A stretch of DNA of 64,000 nucleotides from Lasiodiplodia sp. COLG20. Lineage: Eukaryota > Ascomycota > Dothideomycetes > Botryosphaeriales > Botryosphaeriaceae. Below the pieces are notes generated by a model. That model saw only the letters and a program-made list of their open reading frames with translations. It was not told where the DNA came from and ran no database searches. Position 1 is the stretch's first letter; every line of letters starts with the position of its first letter. The position numbers were made by a program, and so were the translations under genes. This document shows positions 1 to 11,558 of the stretch, piece after piece. The DNA is taken from assembly GCA_009801085.1 (NCBI GenBank), contig VNWV01000035.1, forward strand, positions 51,209 to 115,208. The letters run 5' to 3'.

Positions 1-439
1 TACGATAGCTTCAACTACCCGCATAAGTCGAATATTTGACTCTCCACAAATATTGTGACGTAATGTCTGTCCTAAGGGGCTACAAATACTTCCTGTCTCA
101 AGGCTCTGCTATTCGCGCTAGCTTTCAGCTGAACATACAATGTTGCGCAGAAGTTGCAGACATACCAGCAGCTATGGCGCTGGGGAACGCACGGTCCGAT
201 GAAGCATGAGCACAGCGATTGGTTCAGGTATGTCTGTTGTTGTTTCACAGGGCTTGGGGCTGGAACACGGCGCTGCCTAGGTATAAACAACAAGCAAGGA
301 GATCCAATGAACCTGGAGTACAAAGACAAGGCTGAAATTTCGGAAGTGAGAATGTAAGCCTCGTCGCTGAGTACTTAACAGGGGGGTCGCCCCTCTGAAT
401 AGCACAACCGGATTGCATGATTGCACCAGCCTTGTCACT
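1..439. other. Intergenic, no gene called
   Basis: Only short frames occur here on either strand, without recognisable domains or a convincing splice partner. The minus strand at 72-329 can encode a short Cys-rich stretch, but I could not join it to anything. It may hold the promoter of the gene starting at 440. Confidence 0.4.
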
Positions 440-2793
440 ATGTTACGTCAACGCACCGCGATGCAGAGATCTGTAGACCCAGAGGATATCGAAATGTCCC
501 TTCTGCCAACATACCCCAGGACCTGGCCTGCAGATACGGGCGGTTCGTTCCTTGGTTCTGTGCAAGGTTGGATCCGACGTCTGTTCCAAACTCTTCATCG
601 TGTGAGTCCGCCCGTCTAAACCTTAGACAATTTTACTGACAGCCATCAAAAGCAACATGCGACCACAAATTTTGAGCGCCATATCCTAGAGCACAATGAA
701 TTCCCCCAAGCAATGCAGCTATGCAAAGCCTTTTCAGCCCTGTCAAGAAAACCCCACAGAGGGTCTTTCCAGGGCCTTTGCCGCTACCAGGGACCTTATT
801 ACGAACGGGCATTTTCACCAAAATCAGATCACGAACCCTGGTGTTTATGTCTTGATTCATTGTGGACAGAGATGGAACGGAACGATAACGCCAGTCTCCA
901 AGTCCTTTCCCTCTTTGTTCGAACTCCAGACGTTGGACGAGCACTATCCTTCGTAGAAAAAACGTTCCCATCTTATAGCCGGCTCCAAAGACTTGCATCG
1001 ACTCTCCAAGGGCTAGTCTTACTTGAAGCGGCTATTCAATGGGAGCTGTCGCCACTTTGGGTGTCCGAAATTTCCAACATCCTAAAACAACGCCATCGGC
1101 CATTAGACGCAGTCATGTGGAAGCCGTCATTCCTGTGCAAAGAGCAAAATCCGTCTTATGGACCTTGGAAAGTCTCCAAAACATCGCTGTCGTTCACATA
1201 CCCGACACAAAATACGATTCAGGAATTCATCACCGACTTGCACGTTTACGTGTTCAGACCCTTCGCGAAAAGCCCTCGGATTGAAAGCATAGATATCTTC
1301 ATTTTTAGAGATGAACAGGCAGGATCGCACAAGGTCCTGCTCATTTCCGAGTCTCCGGAAACGTTGCCTACATTGCCGGAAGAAGACAAAAGGGAGCTGG
1401 ACACTCCTCAAAGGGAGGATGCACTTGTCGATATAGTCTCGGCTACCGTTGATCACATGCGAAGAAAATATACTGCTTTCATGGAGAAAGCATTAGAGGA
1501 TCTTTCACGGACAGTGAGTAGATTTAACATCTAGAACAATTGAAGGAGTATGCGCTGATACGTAAGGTTCCATCAAGGCTACGGACGGACGCATTTATCC
1601 ATCAGGAAGCAAGATACATCACTTTCTCCATCTTGATGACTGCAGAAGGAGCGTGATCCGCACCTGTGATGAAAATGAACGGAATATCTCCCTCTGCTTG
1701 AAATTTCTCGAAACGCACGTTGCACAAAATCAAAACGACAGGGCTGAGAACATCAAAGGTTTTGCCACTGAGCTCAAACAAATAAAAAAAGATCTCGCAA
1801 AACTGGATTCAGTCATTGGACTGGCGCGCAAGACAACGCGGGAGCAACTGGAGCTTGCGCAAATCCGTAGGACGAGCGTACTTACCGTTCTCGCCGGACT
1901 ATACATTCCAATGTCATTCATAACAGTAAGTCATTTCCCTAGAATCTTGAATAGCTTCCCGTGAATCTGTTCTAACTTTGTATGCAGTCATTCTTCGGAA
2001 TGAACATCCAGTCTCTTACCAAAGATGGCAACGTGAGCTATTCGCAGAATACTACGGAGAACGGAAGATGGTCCAATCAAACAATCGTCACTGACAATGA
2101 AAACCACTCATTTGAATTGGACACCTATTGGGCAGTTTCGATCCCTCTCACGTTCGGCACTATTTTATTCCCTTTGATTCTGGGGACCTTAGTCCGATGG
2201 TTCTTACGGTTTGCCTCCGGCAAGCAGATATGGTGGAGAGCTATCGTTGCTCTTGTGAGTCTTGCGTAAGTCTTGATTTCGTTGTCCTCATCCAGAAAAC
2301 AATGTTAAACAAAGACCTAATTTCGCGTAGTCTTCTCGAATCGATAGGTATAATTGCGGCAACGCGTGTACCTATGATCAAGGCCGATTGCCGGTTCTTC
2401 AGCAGGTTCTCCGAGAACTACGAGTGGATTTACGAATATTTTTCAGGCCCCGACGCATTCTATGTCTCCAACTACAGTATAGTTTTCGCTCTGTCCATGC
2501 TTTGTCTTTTTGCGTTAGTGTTCTTGTGGAACTTTTTCCACGCCGCTCAGAGAAAAGATTGGTGGGGAATGTTATACTGGCTGGTCCAAAGTACTTTGTA
2601 CGTCCTGATAATGTTCCTTCCACACACCCTTCCAGTTTGGAAGCTCAGCTTGGGTTGCAGATATGAAAATCTCTATCTTTTCCTTTGTTACGGTGGCGGG
2701 GTAGTCTACTGGCTTCTTCACGGGTTGGGATGGTGGTTAAGACCTCGGTGGTATTACCGTTGGGACGAGAGGAGACTCAGACCGGGGAACTGA
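440..2793 (+). CDS. CorA-like Mg2+ transporter-type membrane protein
   Basis: Predicted model: join(440..601,677..1513,1578..1925,1988..2265,2331..2793), 695 residues. All four introns are 62-75 nt with GT..AG ends and matching phases, and the joined frame has no stop. The N-terminal two thirds is soluble. A charged, helix-prone stretch (AENIKGFATELKQIKKDL) leads to the first membrane segment, which ends at the splice giving SFITSFFGMNIQ. The GMN triplet after TM1 is the hallmark of the CorA family of divalent-cation channels. About four or five further hydrophobic segments follow, more than the two of classical CorA, as in several fungal CorA-like proteins of unknown role. The internal splices are well supported. 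The first exon rests on ATG 440 and an acceptor at 676; ATG 713 is the alternative start (629 residues). Mg2+ transport is inferred from the family only. Confidence 0.75.
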
Positions 2794-4644
2794 TGACAGA
2801 TTGAAGATCAAAATCATCTATAGTCGTTAGGTAGCGCTGGGCTATAAGAATATTGGTTGGAAGAGAACACCAATTCAGATTCAAGCTACGAAGTTTCCGC
2901 GCTGTTTCCGCATGACCAGTAGAAATGTCTGCCATGCCACGGCATCCCGAAACTCAATAGCCGCAGACCGGACCGTGGCTGCAGGATGCAATCTACCACG
3001 GAAGGAGCCGGCGATTATCGGATATCTCAACACCAAAAGTGATCCATATCGGAGCAGCACGGAAGCAAATTTGGAGCAACATAATTGGCTGAAGGCCAAT
3101 TCTCCCCTCGTGATTCGTCGCAGGTTGGGGACCGATTGTAGGGAAGGAAATTCCGCTGACGTTGGGAGGGAAACAGATTCCGGCGGCTCATGGCGGAGCG
3201 GAAGCCCCTCAAAAGCTTAGCGGATCGGTGCGGTCCCCGGACCGAGCAGGACCCATGTCCATCTTCCCCACGGGGTAGGGCTAGCGGGCGCATAAAGTGA
3301 AATCCGAGTGGACTTCAGGGTGCGGGGAGCGTCTGGGGAGGAGTGTCGTGGGAGTATGATCCCGTCGGCAATCAGTTTCCACGTGTCTTGGCAAGGGGAT
3401 ACGGCTAGCTTAAAACGCCTCTTTTCAGCCACCGCTTGGGCTTTGCGGGAGATGCGAGCTTTGCCGTGCGAAATTGCGGGCTCTGATTCTACGGGTCGGC
3501 GTTTGTGACGTCGTGGCATCGCCCATGGTCGAGAGGAGAGCGCACGCGTGTCAGACGCGCGAAACAGAAGAGGAAGGTGCTTCACAGCGGGGAAAGTGAG
3601 TCAGCAAGAGTGTACGGCCATGACTTCCTTCTCACAAACGGCAGCATCCTCCGAACGACGAGATGAAAGGGCGGCGCGAGGATCTGGTATCACAGGCAGC
3701 ATCGCAAGTGTCTGCTATCGCCTCGGCGGCGGTTTATCGGCGCCGGTCGGCAAGTGTTCGCCGCATCTGTGGTGGCGTCCGGAAGAGAGAGCGAGTCGTG
3801 GTGTCTGGGCGGGCAGGAAGCGGTATGCGATAGCTGACAACCAGCGATTGTGATTGGACGGATAAGGCGCCATCACGTGCGCCTAGGCCCGGCACGGGCC
3901 CTTGGATGGGCGCCAACGCCGCCGTGGCTGCTTAAGCCGCACGCACTTTCTCGCCGCTGTGACGAAGCCGCGCACGCCCAGCGCCTTGTCGATCGATTCC
4001 ATGCAACACCACTTCCTTCACGATCCGGGACGCCGGCAGCTGGCAGACCCGGCAACAGTAGCCCGCGCAGTCATACCGAAGCCGGAAACTCGATCGACTG
4101 GAAAATCGGGGCGCGGGGAAGACGGCGTGGAGACGGGCTGGGTGAGCGTCGGGGAAAAACGCGGTCCCGCCCTGGTCGGCAGCTGTCCGCCTCCACCAGC
4201 CCAGGCCTCGTAAGCCAAGAGTCACCAGCCGAATCTGGACTGCCGGCCGACAGGAACTGCTGCACGGTCCGCCCGCTATCCATCGAATTGCCGGCTCAGT
4301 CCCAGCGGCTCTCAACGGGCGCTGTCGGCATTGACGGCGACTGGTCGCTATCTCGCTCTGGCCCAAGCTTGCGACTGTGCTAGAAGCATCGCGCGGCGCC
4401 TTGAACGATCCTCATGCACCAAAACTCGACACATGCCGAGACGGAGAGCACCGTGTCCGCCCTGATTTGCTCATACCGGGATGCCTGGTCGCACACCCTA
4501 CCCCGTGGGACCCCGCAATCGCTGCAATCTCGTCGCCTATAAGACCCCCCTCGTCGCTCGCAGGTGGTCAGCGCTCCAGGTCAGCTGCTTCGCTCCTCCT
4601 CACCCACACCCGGACACCAGCGCCAGTTCGACTCTTCAGCAACA
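2794..4644. other. Intergenic; GC-rich upstream region of the permease gene
   Basis: About 1.85 kb without a supportable gene. From about 3,200 on it is GC-rich with many short overlapping frames on both strands, none with a recognisable motif. Its position suggests a long promoter for the permease at 4645. Confidence 0.5.
4537..4543 (+). promoter_or_regulatory. TATA-like box of the permease gene
   Basis: CTATAAG lies about 105 nt upstream of ATG 4645 in GC-rich surroundings, a usual TATA position for a fungal gene with a short leader. Confidence 0.4.
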
Positions 4645-6504
4645 ATGGCCGACGTCAAGGCTGATATCGCCACCACCGTCCCCGCCGAGGACCTCGAGCC
4701 CACCAAGACGGTCGAGGTGCTCAAGCATGATGCGAAGTTGGCCACCGAGAAGGAGAAGAGCATGACTCTTCTCCAGGGCATCAAGCTCTACCCCAAGGCT
4801 GTTGCTTGGAGTGTCGCCATTTCGACCTGTATCGTCATGGAGGTCAGTCATCATGGGCAATTCTTTTTCTCGCGGGATTCTAACAATCCTCCAGGGCTAC
4901 CAAACCTGTCTGTTGTCGAACTTCTACGCTTTCCCCGAGTTCAACCGGAAATTCGGTGAGCAGCTTCCCGATGGCGATTACCAGGTCCCGGCAGCATGGC
5001 AAGCTGGTCTCAGCAACGGTGTCTACGTTGGCGAAATCATCGGTCTGATGATCAATGGTTGGGCCTCTGACAAATTCGGCTACCGGTGGACTCTCATCGT
5101 GTCCCTCACGTTCCTGACCGGCTTCATCACCATTTTCTTCACTGCGCAGACCGTCGTTGCCCTCCAGGTTGGCGAGATTTTGGCCGGTATTCCATGGGGT
5201 GTCTTCCAGACCCTCACCATCACCTACGCCTCGGAAGTCGTCCCCGTTGCCCTGCGTGGTTACTTGACTACCTACGTCAACATCTGCTGGGGCTTCGGTC
5301 AGCTCATCGGTGTTGGTGTGATCAAGTCGATGCTTCCCCGTAACGACGAGTGGTCTTTCCGCATTCCCTACGCTTTACAGTGGATGTGGCCCGTTCCTCT
5401 CATCGTCATCATCTTCTTCGCTCCCGAGTCTCCCTGGTGGCTCGTCCGTAAGGGCAGGGTTGCAGAGGCCAGGAAGAGTCTCTTGCGCCTCACCAGCCTT
5501 GATCGGGAAACTGATTTCGATGTCGACGACACTATTGCCATGATTACCCACACCACTGCCCTGGAAAGTGAGTCGACGGCTGGCGCAACCTACATGGACT
5601 GCTTCAAGGGTGTTGATAGGCGCCGTACCGAGATTATCTGCATGGTGTGGGCTATGCAGAATCTTTCCGGCAATGCCTTCTCCTCTTACTCCACGTACTT
5701 CCTCCAGCAGGCCGGCCTTCCCACCTCTACTTCTTATTCTTTCGCTCTGGGTCAAGTAAGCAGACACTCCCTGATTGATTAAACCACTAGCTAACATTTG
5801 CCAAGTACGCCATCAACGTTGTTGGAACTTTCTGCGCGTGGTTCCTGATGTCCTGGGGAATCGGACGTCGTTCGCTGTACTTTTACGGATTGATCGGCCT
5901 TTTCATCATGCTTTTCGTCATGGGCTGCCTTGGCTTTGTCCCTGAAGCTCACCGTGAGGCTGCCTCCATGGGAACCGGTGCCATGATGATCTGCTGGGCA
6001 ATGGTCTACCAATGTTCCGTTGGAAGTGTCGCCTACTCCCTGGTCTCCGAAATTTCCAGCCGTCGTCTCCAGGTCAAGACCGTTGTCCTTGGCAGGAACC
6101 TCTACAATGTTGTTGGTAAGTTCTAAGCAGAGAACCCTATTATTTCCAAGTTTCTAACTCTAGATCCAGGTATCATTTGCGGTGTCCTTTCCCCGTACAT
6201 GCTTAACCCCGGTGCCTGGGACTGGGGCAACTACACCGGCTTCTTCTGGGCTGGTATCTGCTTCTGCTGCATCATCTACACCTACTTCCGCCTCCCCGAA
6301 CCCTCCGGACGCTCCTTCGCCGAGCTCGACCTTCTGTTCGAGAAGGGTGTCAGCGCCCGCAAGTTCGCCACTACCGAGGTCAACGTGTTCGAGGAGAACA
6401 TTCACTCTACCGTCGTCGATGCGTACGGTCAGCAGATTGATCCCCTCCACCACACCCACGGAAAGGATGATAAGGAGGGTGCGGTGTACGTCGAGAAGGT
6501 TTAA
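4645..6504 (+). CDS. MFS sugar transporter, maltose/alpha-glucoside permease type
   Basis: Predicted model: join(4645..4842,4895..5755,5806..6115,6170..6504), 567 residues. Introns are 50-54 nt and all phases agree. After a charged N-terminal tail of about 50 residues come 12 expected membrane segments. Sugar-porter signatures are visible: DKFGYRW in the TM2-TM3 loop (the DRxGRR position), PESPWWLVRKGR after TM6, and PEPSGRSFAELDLLFE after TM12 (the PETKGR position). The GYQTCLLSNFYAFPEF segment in TM1 is typical of the fungal MAL31/AGT alpha-glucoside:H+ symporter branch, so plasma-membrane uptake of maltose-like sugars is the best guess. The 50-residue tail ends with a His/Asp-rich stretch. 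The gene stands alone, with no glucosidase or regulator beside it. Substrate cannot be decided from sequence alone. Confidence 0.9.
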
Positions 6505-7041
6505 AGGGAGGGCTGGAAGAGATGCTAATGGAACTGTACAGTGTGGTGAAGATGGTTTGATGTATCATGGATTACGAAGAGATGGAGTATATGGAGCTGG
6601 AAAAGATAAGATAACGATACCCTTAATATACTGATATATTCAAAGATGTCCCGAACAGCAAACCGGTGATACAGTTCCGAAGCGAGCACGAGAAACAGCA
6701 AGTTTGATGCATTTCTCAATGTTGAACAATGAGTTGGAGTTTTTATTCGCATAAATCGCAGAACTATCTACTCGGCATTTCCGTCCGGATCTTCCAGAAT
6801 ATCTCTATACTTTATATGCTAATTTGAAGAGGGGTTGTATACAGCGAAAAACGAGCTGAATTTGTAACAACAGGAAAGCAGACCCAAACGCCATCCATCA
6901 TATGCGTCTCGCGACCAATTCTACCGTCTCAACGGTCTATACAAGCCAAACTCCAACGCCCACGCTATGCAATAAAGGTACCGCTCCATGATTTACAGAG
7001 TGGAGAACATGCTAAAAACTCTCATACAGTCAAAATCAGTT
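6505..7041. other. Convergent intergenic spacer
   Basis: About 540 nt between the stops of the permease (plus) and P450 (minus). It is AT-leaning with no coding signal and should hold both 3' ends. Confidence 0.5.
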
Positions 7042-8753
7042 TCACAACTCAACTTCGGGCGTCCTCCTCCTAAACAGAATCTCGGCCTCCGGGTCGGGGA
7101 TATGCTCGGACTGGATGACGCTCTGCGGCTGGCCCTTGCCCTCCTCCCAGCGCCAGTCGAAGTGGAGCAGCAGGTGGATGATGGTCACCTTGATCTGGGT
7201 GGCGGCGAAGAAGCGGCCCGGGCAGGCCTGGCGTCCGTAGCCGAAGCCCATGTGGTCGGCCGACGTGCTGACGAACTGGAAACGGTTGCCGCTGCCGCCG
7301 GATTCTTCGCGCAGCTTGAGGAAGCGGTCGCCCACGAAGCGGTCCGCGTCGCCGCCCCAGCGGCCGCCGGGCGTGCGCATAGTCGAGGTGGGGATGCCGA
7401 GGAGGGCGCCTTTGGGCAGGTAAGTGCCGTCGGAGAGGGTCATGGCTTGCTCGACGCGGCGGTTCATGGCGACTGTGTTGCTGTCAGTGAAGTGTTCTAA
7501 AAAACAGAAGTGTGGGCGGGGGATACTTACGCGCTCCAACCGTATGCAGCCGCTGGCTCTCCTTCATGCAGCTGTCCAGCAACTTCATCTTATACAGCGT
7601 ATTCTTCCTCCACCCGCCATCCTCCCTCAGCACGGCCACGACCTCCTCCCGCACGCGCTCAATCCACTCCGGGTTCTCGGCCAGGTCGTACAGCAGCGCC
7701 ATCAGCGTGATGCTCGTCGTGTGTATCGCCGCCACGCTCAGCATCATCTGCTCGCGCACAATGTCGTACTCACGCTCGCCCGCCACCTCGTCGAACCACG
7801 CAATCGCGTCGTCGCTCTTGACCTCCTCGCCCCGCATCTCCGCTTCGAACCGCGCTCTCCGCCGCAACTCCACCTCCGCTCCGACGACGTGCTTCGCGGC
7901 TTTGACTTCGTCACGCACCACGCGCATCTCCGGCAGGAAGCGGTGCGCGATGGGCCGGAGGACTGGCGGCACCACGCGCAAGGCCCGCACCGCGAAGAAC
8001 GAGTCGATCGTGTACTTGACGCTGATGGACAGCCAGGTCGGGTCACGGCAGAGGGGTGCGCCGAGGAAGGCGCGGGAGGAGACGCGTGCGGTGAGTTCGG
8101 GCGCGACGTGGAAGAACTTGAGCGCCTGCCACTTGTTGCCATCGGCAGCGCCGGCGTTAGGCGTTAAGAGCGCGGCGGAGGCAACGGACATTTCATCGGA
8201 GAGGGCGGGCGTCAGCGTGTCCAGGGAGAGGGTCAGGTGCTTGCGCACGACCTCCTGCAGGATGTCGTTGCCCGGCCCGATCGGGCTGAAGATTTCCAAC
8301 CCGGAGTAGTGCGGGAAGAAGTTTTGCTCGATGACGCCGGTGAAGGAGAGGCGCGGGTCGTTGCGGATTTCTTCGGCGAAGGCGGCGGGGAGGATGATGA
8401 GGGGGCCGTTGGCGCCGTTGACTTGGAAGGGGCGGGTGGGGTGCTGCGTGTGGTGTGTGTCAGTTGGATGTGGTGGCTGGACAAAAAAGAAACGAGTGTT
8501 GGTATAGGTAGGTGGATTGACTGACCTCTGCCATGCCTTGAGCCAGAACTTCATTGGCATACCGCACGAAGCGCTCCTTGGTCTTCATGTTCAGGAAATC
8601 CCATGGCACTTTCCCCACGATGGGGATGTTTGGATAAGGTCTGTCCTCGTAGATGAAAGAGTAGATCAGAGCGGCTGCTAACAGCAATACAGCCAACAGG
8701 CACCATGTGGCCCAGCTAAGCTGAGTAGAAAGGAGTTGAGATAACATCTTCAA
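7042..8753 (-). CDS. Cytochrome P450 monooxygenase
   Basis: Predicted model: complement(join(7042..7472,7531..8443,8526..8753)), 523 residues, introns 58 and 82 nt. A membrane anchor of about 20 residues (WCLLAVLLLAAALIYSFIY) is followed by a proline-rich hinge (YPNIPIVGKVP). The I-helix reads SVAAIHTTSITLMALLYDLA, the K-helix ExxR is ESQR, and the heme site is FGYGRQACPG with the cysteine ligand. The I-helix lacks the usual (A/G)Gx(D/E)TT acidic residue and has AIHTTS, as in the fungal ent-kaurene-oxidase-like/CYP503-type families. The protein should be ER-bound and use a CPR partner. Neighbours are not secondary-metabolism genes, so no pathway can be assigned. The 3' acceptor was chosen because it restores QRLHTVGALAMNRRV, the family pattern after ExxR. 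Confidence 0.9.
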
Positions 8754-8826
8754 GGAAAAGGCTCGTTGCGATTTGCTTTCCGCTTGTTGCTTTGGTCATC
8801 TTCCGGCCACTGTGCCGCACCCGCCG

Positions 8827-8833
8827 TTATATA
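8827..8833 (-). promoter_or_regulatory. TATA box of the P450 gene
   Basis: On the minus strand TATATAA lies about 75 nt upstream of ATG 8753, within a normal distance for a fungal promoter. Confidence 0.5.
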
Positions 8834-10962
8834 TCAGCATGTCGTCCTGCAGAGCAGCAGAACACCCGTCTGACGCATTGAGGCTCCTTCAGCGACCAGG
8901 AACAGGCAACATGTTGGATTCGGCCCTCCGATGGCTCATGGGGTTGCTGCGCCCTGTCCAAATTCACGATGTCCGGTGTTCATGTTGGTGCGCCACATCG
9001 CTTGTATCCTCCAAAAATCGTCCCGGAGGACAACAGGCATCAAACGTGTTGCCTAATGGGCGCACTTCTCGTACGGACTTCTTGCCTACCTGCGGCCTCC
9101 TCCAGGACTTGTACTTCTTTCACGCGTATTTCGAAACCCCCAATTTTGAGGACCTGCGTGAGAGTCCGAAGGAGAGAAAAACAAAGTCCGACGTGCACCA
9201 CATCGTTGCAAGGTACAGCTGACAGTGCCACAGAGCCGGAGAATTAGGCCGCCCATCATGCCCGCAAATGGAAGTATTAATGCAGTTACGCCACAGCGAG
9301 AGACCCAGATCCTTCAGGATCGGCACGCACGACCAAAATAAACGGCCTGCCGGCGCCTATAGAATGTTGGGCCAAGTGTGGCGGTGGTCACGTTCGCAAA
9401 CCAATCACCTGCGGTGGTGTGGATACACAAGTGCCGAATGGCCCCCAAATCATCGCCTACATCCTTGCCGTGTGTGGCCCGACCCGTATCGCGGCCGATC
9501 CTGCAACAATTAGTCGCCTTTCTACTTTTTGCACTATTAGCTCAGCGGGTAGGCGCCGTGTCCATGACGTGCCTTCTTTCTCTGCAGGGCTGAGAGGCGA
9601 CCCTTTTTCCTGATAGGGTAATCTCGAGAAACCGCATGCCCGCTTACGGGGTCTCACTTCAGCCACCCCATGTGGCTATTCAGCACAGTCATACTCGACT
9701 CAGGTCCCCCTGCTCGGCATCTCAGGTCCCGTGTTCCCATTGGTGGTTTCGGTCCGGGTCGGCCAGCCACGTGAGGCGGAATGTCCGTCCGGTCTGTGAT
9801 TGAAAAGGGCTGTGAGGTCATGGGTCTTCTTTTTTCGGCCCTCTCTCTCTTAAGAAACTATTTTTTTCGGTGTGTGTGTTAGGCCGATTCCTATCGCCGA
9901 GCCACCACCGCCGAGGGCGATGGTGGATGGACGCTGCGGACGTCGCCTTTCGCCGAAGGGGGCCGTCGCCTGCCGGGTGGTGTCTGCCTGAGCGGATGCG
10001 GGTTTCTCCTTCGAAGGACAGATTTAGAGTTTTTGAAGTTGTGAGTCTTTCGGAGGTGAGCAGAGGGTTGCATCGGGTGTTCTGAAGAAATACGGTCGTT
10101 TGCAGTGCCCCTGCCAAATGAGTCAGCCTCAACCCTGTCACATGATCATGCATCGTAAACCGGCGCAGTGAGCTGTGGAAGCGTTCGGCAGTCTTGTTCT
10201 ACAGGGAATACCATGTAGTTACTTCGTGAGCATTTGAAGCAGGTATGCGAACTGAAAACGAGGTTGAGGACTGTACAAACGTAGGATTTCCGTACTCACA
10301 GAGGCACAACACAGTATCTGCACAGGCATGCCATGTAGAAAGCAGTGGCAGGGCTGATATCGCCCATTTATCCACCACCGGCAAGCTGAACACAGGAGAA
10401 AATAGGTTCGCCAAGCATCAAGTAATTCGGAGCTGGTGCATCGCACGTGTTCGGACACAACAGTGGCTTCCTCACCAAAGCAGCCACAGTTGCACAGGCT
10501 GTTCACAGCGGTGGCAGGATCACTTTGCTTTCTGGCCAGACCGCGACGAATTCAGCGCCAAGGAGTAGTTGCATAATTACTACAGTATTATTAGCGCAGT
10601 ATTGGGCCACCAGTCGGATTATAGTGGCACGAGAGTGGTGCAGACAAGAGTTGTCAACCCCGCGTCAAGTTTTAATGTGTCGGTGCGGACCGCCGGACCG
10701 TGCGAGACGTTTGTCAGGCCAGCATGCGTAATAGGTTGCCGCAAGCTAAACCATCGAGATCATAGGGTTGTAAATGAAACAGCTATAGCCGATATTCCGA
10801 CGCTGATCCCTACGCTTGTAGTCAACGGCATGGTAGACAGCGAAACATTAGTGGAATGCCTCACGTGGGTTCATCTACAAGTTCGTGTTTGGTGGAGAGC
10901 TTACGTGGTGAGTTGCCGACTATTAGCCTTCGAATAGGAAGTAATCTCGCGCAATCAAGATG

Positions 10963-10969
10963 TATATAA
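10963..10969 (+). promoter_or_regulatory. TATA box of the secreted peptide gene
   Basis: TATATAA lies about 90 nt before ATG 11054. A CT/CA-rich leader (ctcatcctctacacaaaATG) typical of highly expressed fungal secreted-protein genes follows. Confidence 0.55.
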
Positions 10970-11053
10970 TTGACCATTAACTGGCTTCTCTGTCGTCAAT
11001 AAACCAAAGAAAGTTCTCAATCATCTATCTCGTCTTCTCATCCTCTACACAAA

Positions 11054-11295
11054 ATGCGTTTCTTCGCCGTCGTCTCTGTTGTCCTGGCCTCTGTCGTGTC
11101 TGTTTCGGCAGTGGCGGTGAGTCACCCCCTCGACAGTTTGGGAGATCTTCTAATGCTCTGCAGTGTGCCGATTGCGAATACTGCAGGCAGGACGGTCCAA
11201 CTTGCGCCATCAACGAGTGCAAGGTAAGATTTTAGACGCTTATGAACTGATGCAATGCTAATTCAACTCAGCCGGAGATCGAGGGTTGGTGCTAA
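11054..11295 (+). CDS. Small secreted six-cysteine peptide (48 residues)
   Basis: Predicted model: join(11054..11116,11164..11223,11272..11295). Exons are 63, 60 and 24 nt, all splices phase 0, introns 47 and 48 nt with CTAAT-type branch sites. Residues 1-21 form a signal peptide (MRFFAVVSVVL... ending AVA). The mature part is only about 27 residues with six cysteines at 22, 25, 28, 35, 40 and 48, so three disulfides are possible. Exon borders separate signal, cysteine core and a short tail ending GWC. TATA box, leader, splice signals and Cys spacing together support a real gene too small for standard ORF searches. It converges with the HET gene at 11559, and a relic of its last intron and exon lies beside the second HET gene. 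Candidate effector, antimicrobial or signalling peptide; I recognise no named family. Confidence 0.7.
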
Positions 11296-11558
11296 ATGAA
11301 GTTATACTTCGATGATTGGTGGGCAATGATGTAGCGTCATCCTGGAATCACTGTATCTGTGTAAAGACTTGCCAATCAATGCACATGGAAATTGAAAGAA
11401 AATAACTAATTCTCAATGTGTTCATTTGCAGCATCTCCTAACAACACACATTTATAGCTCTTGTAGCTGTATCGTGACATAATATTGTCTAATAAATCAA
11501 TTTTCCCACATAGCCGCGAGGAATTCGGAAGTAAGAAAGACAACTGGATAAAAACATA

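Larger units (their letters stand above)
8754..11053. other. Intergenic, 2.3 kb
   Basis: No frame here has a recognisable motif or good splice partners. It includes the P450 promoter, a tRNA-like A-box sequence near 9540 that I rejected, and the promoter of the small peptide gene at 11054. Confidence 0.4.

Noticed and set aside
4645..8753. Permease plus P450 as a secondary-metabolism gene cluster
   Set aside because: No backbone enzyme (PKS, NRPS, terpene synthase) or cluster regulator nearby; the permease is of the sugar type.
9536..9612. tRNA-like stretch (tattagctcagcgggtag resembles a D-arm/A-box)
   Set aside because: No B-box (GGTTCRA), no acceptor or T-arm pairing and no plausible anticodon stem.
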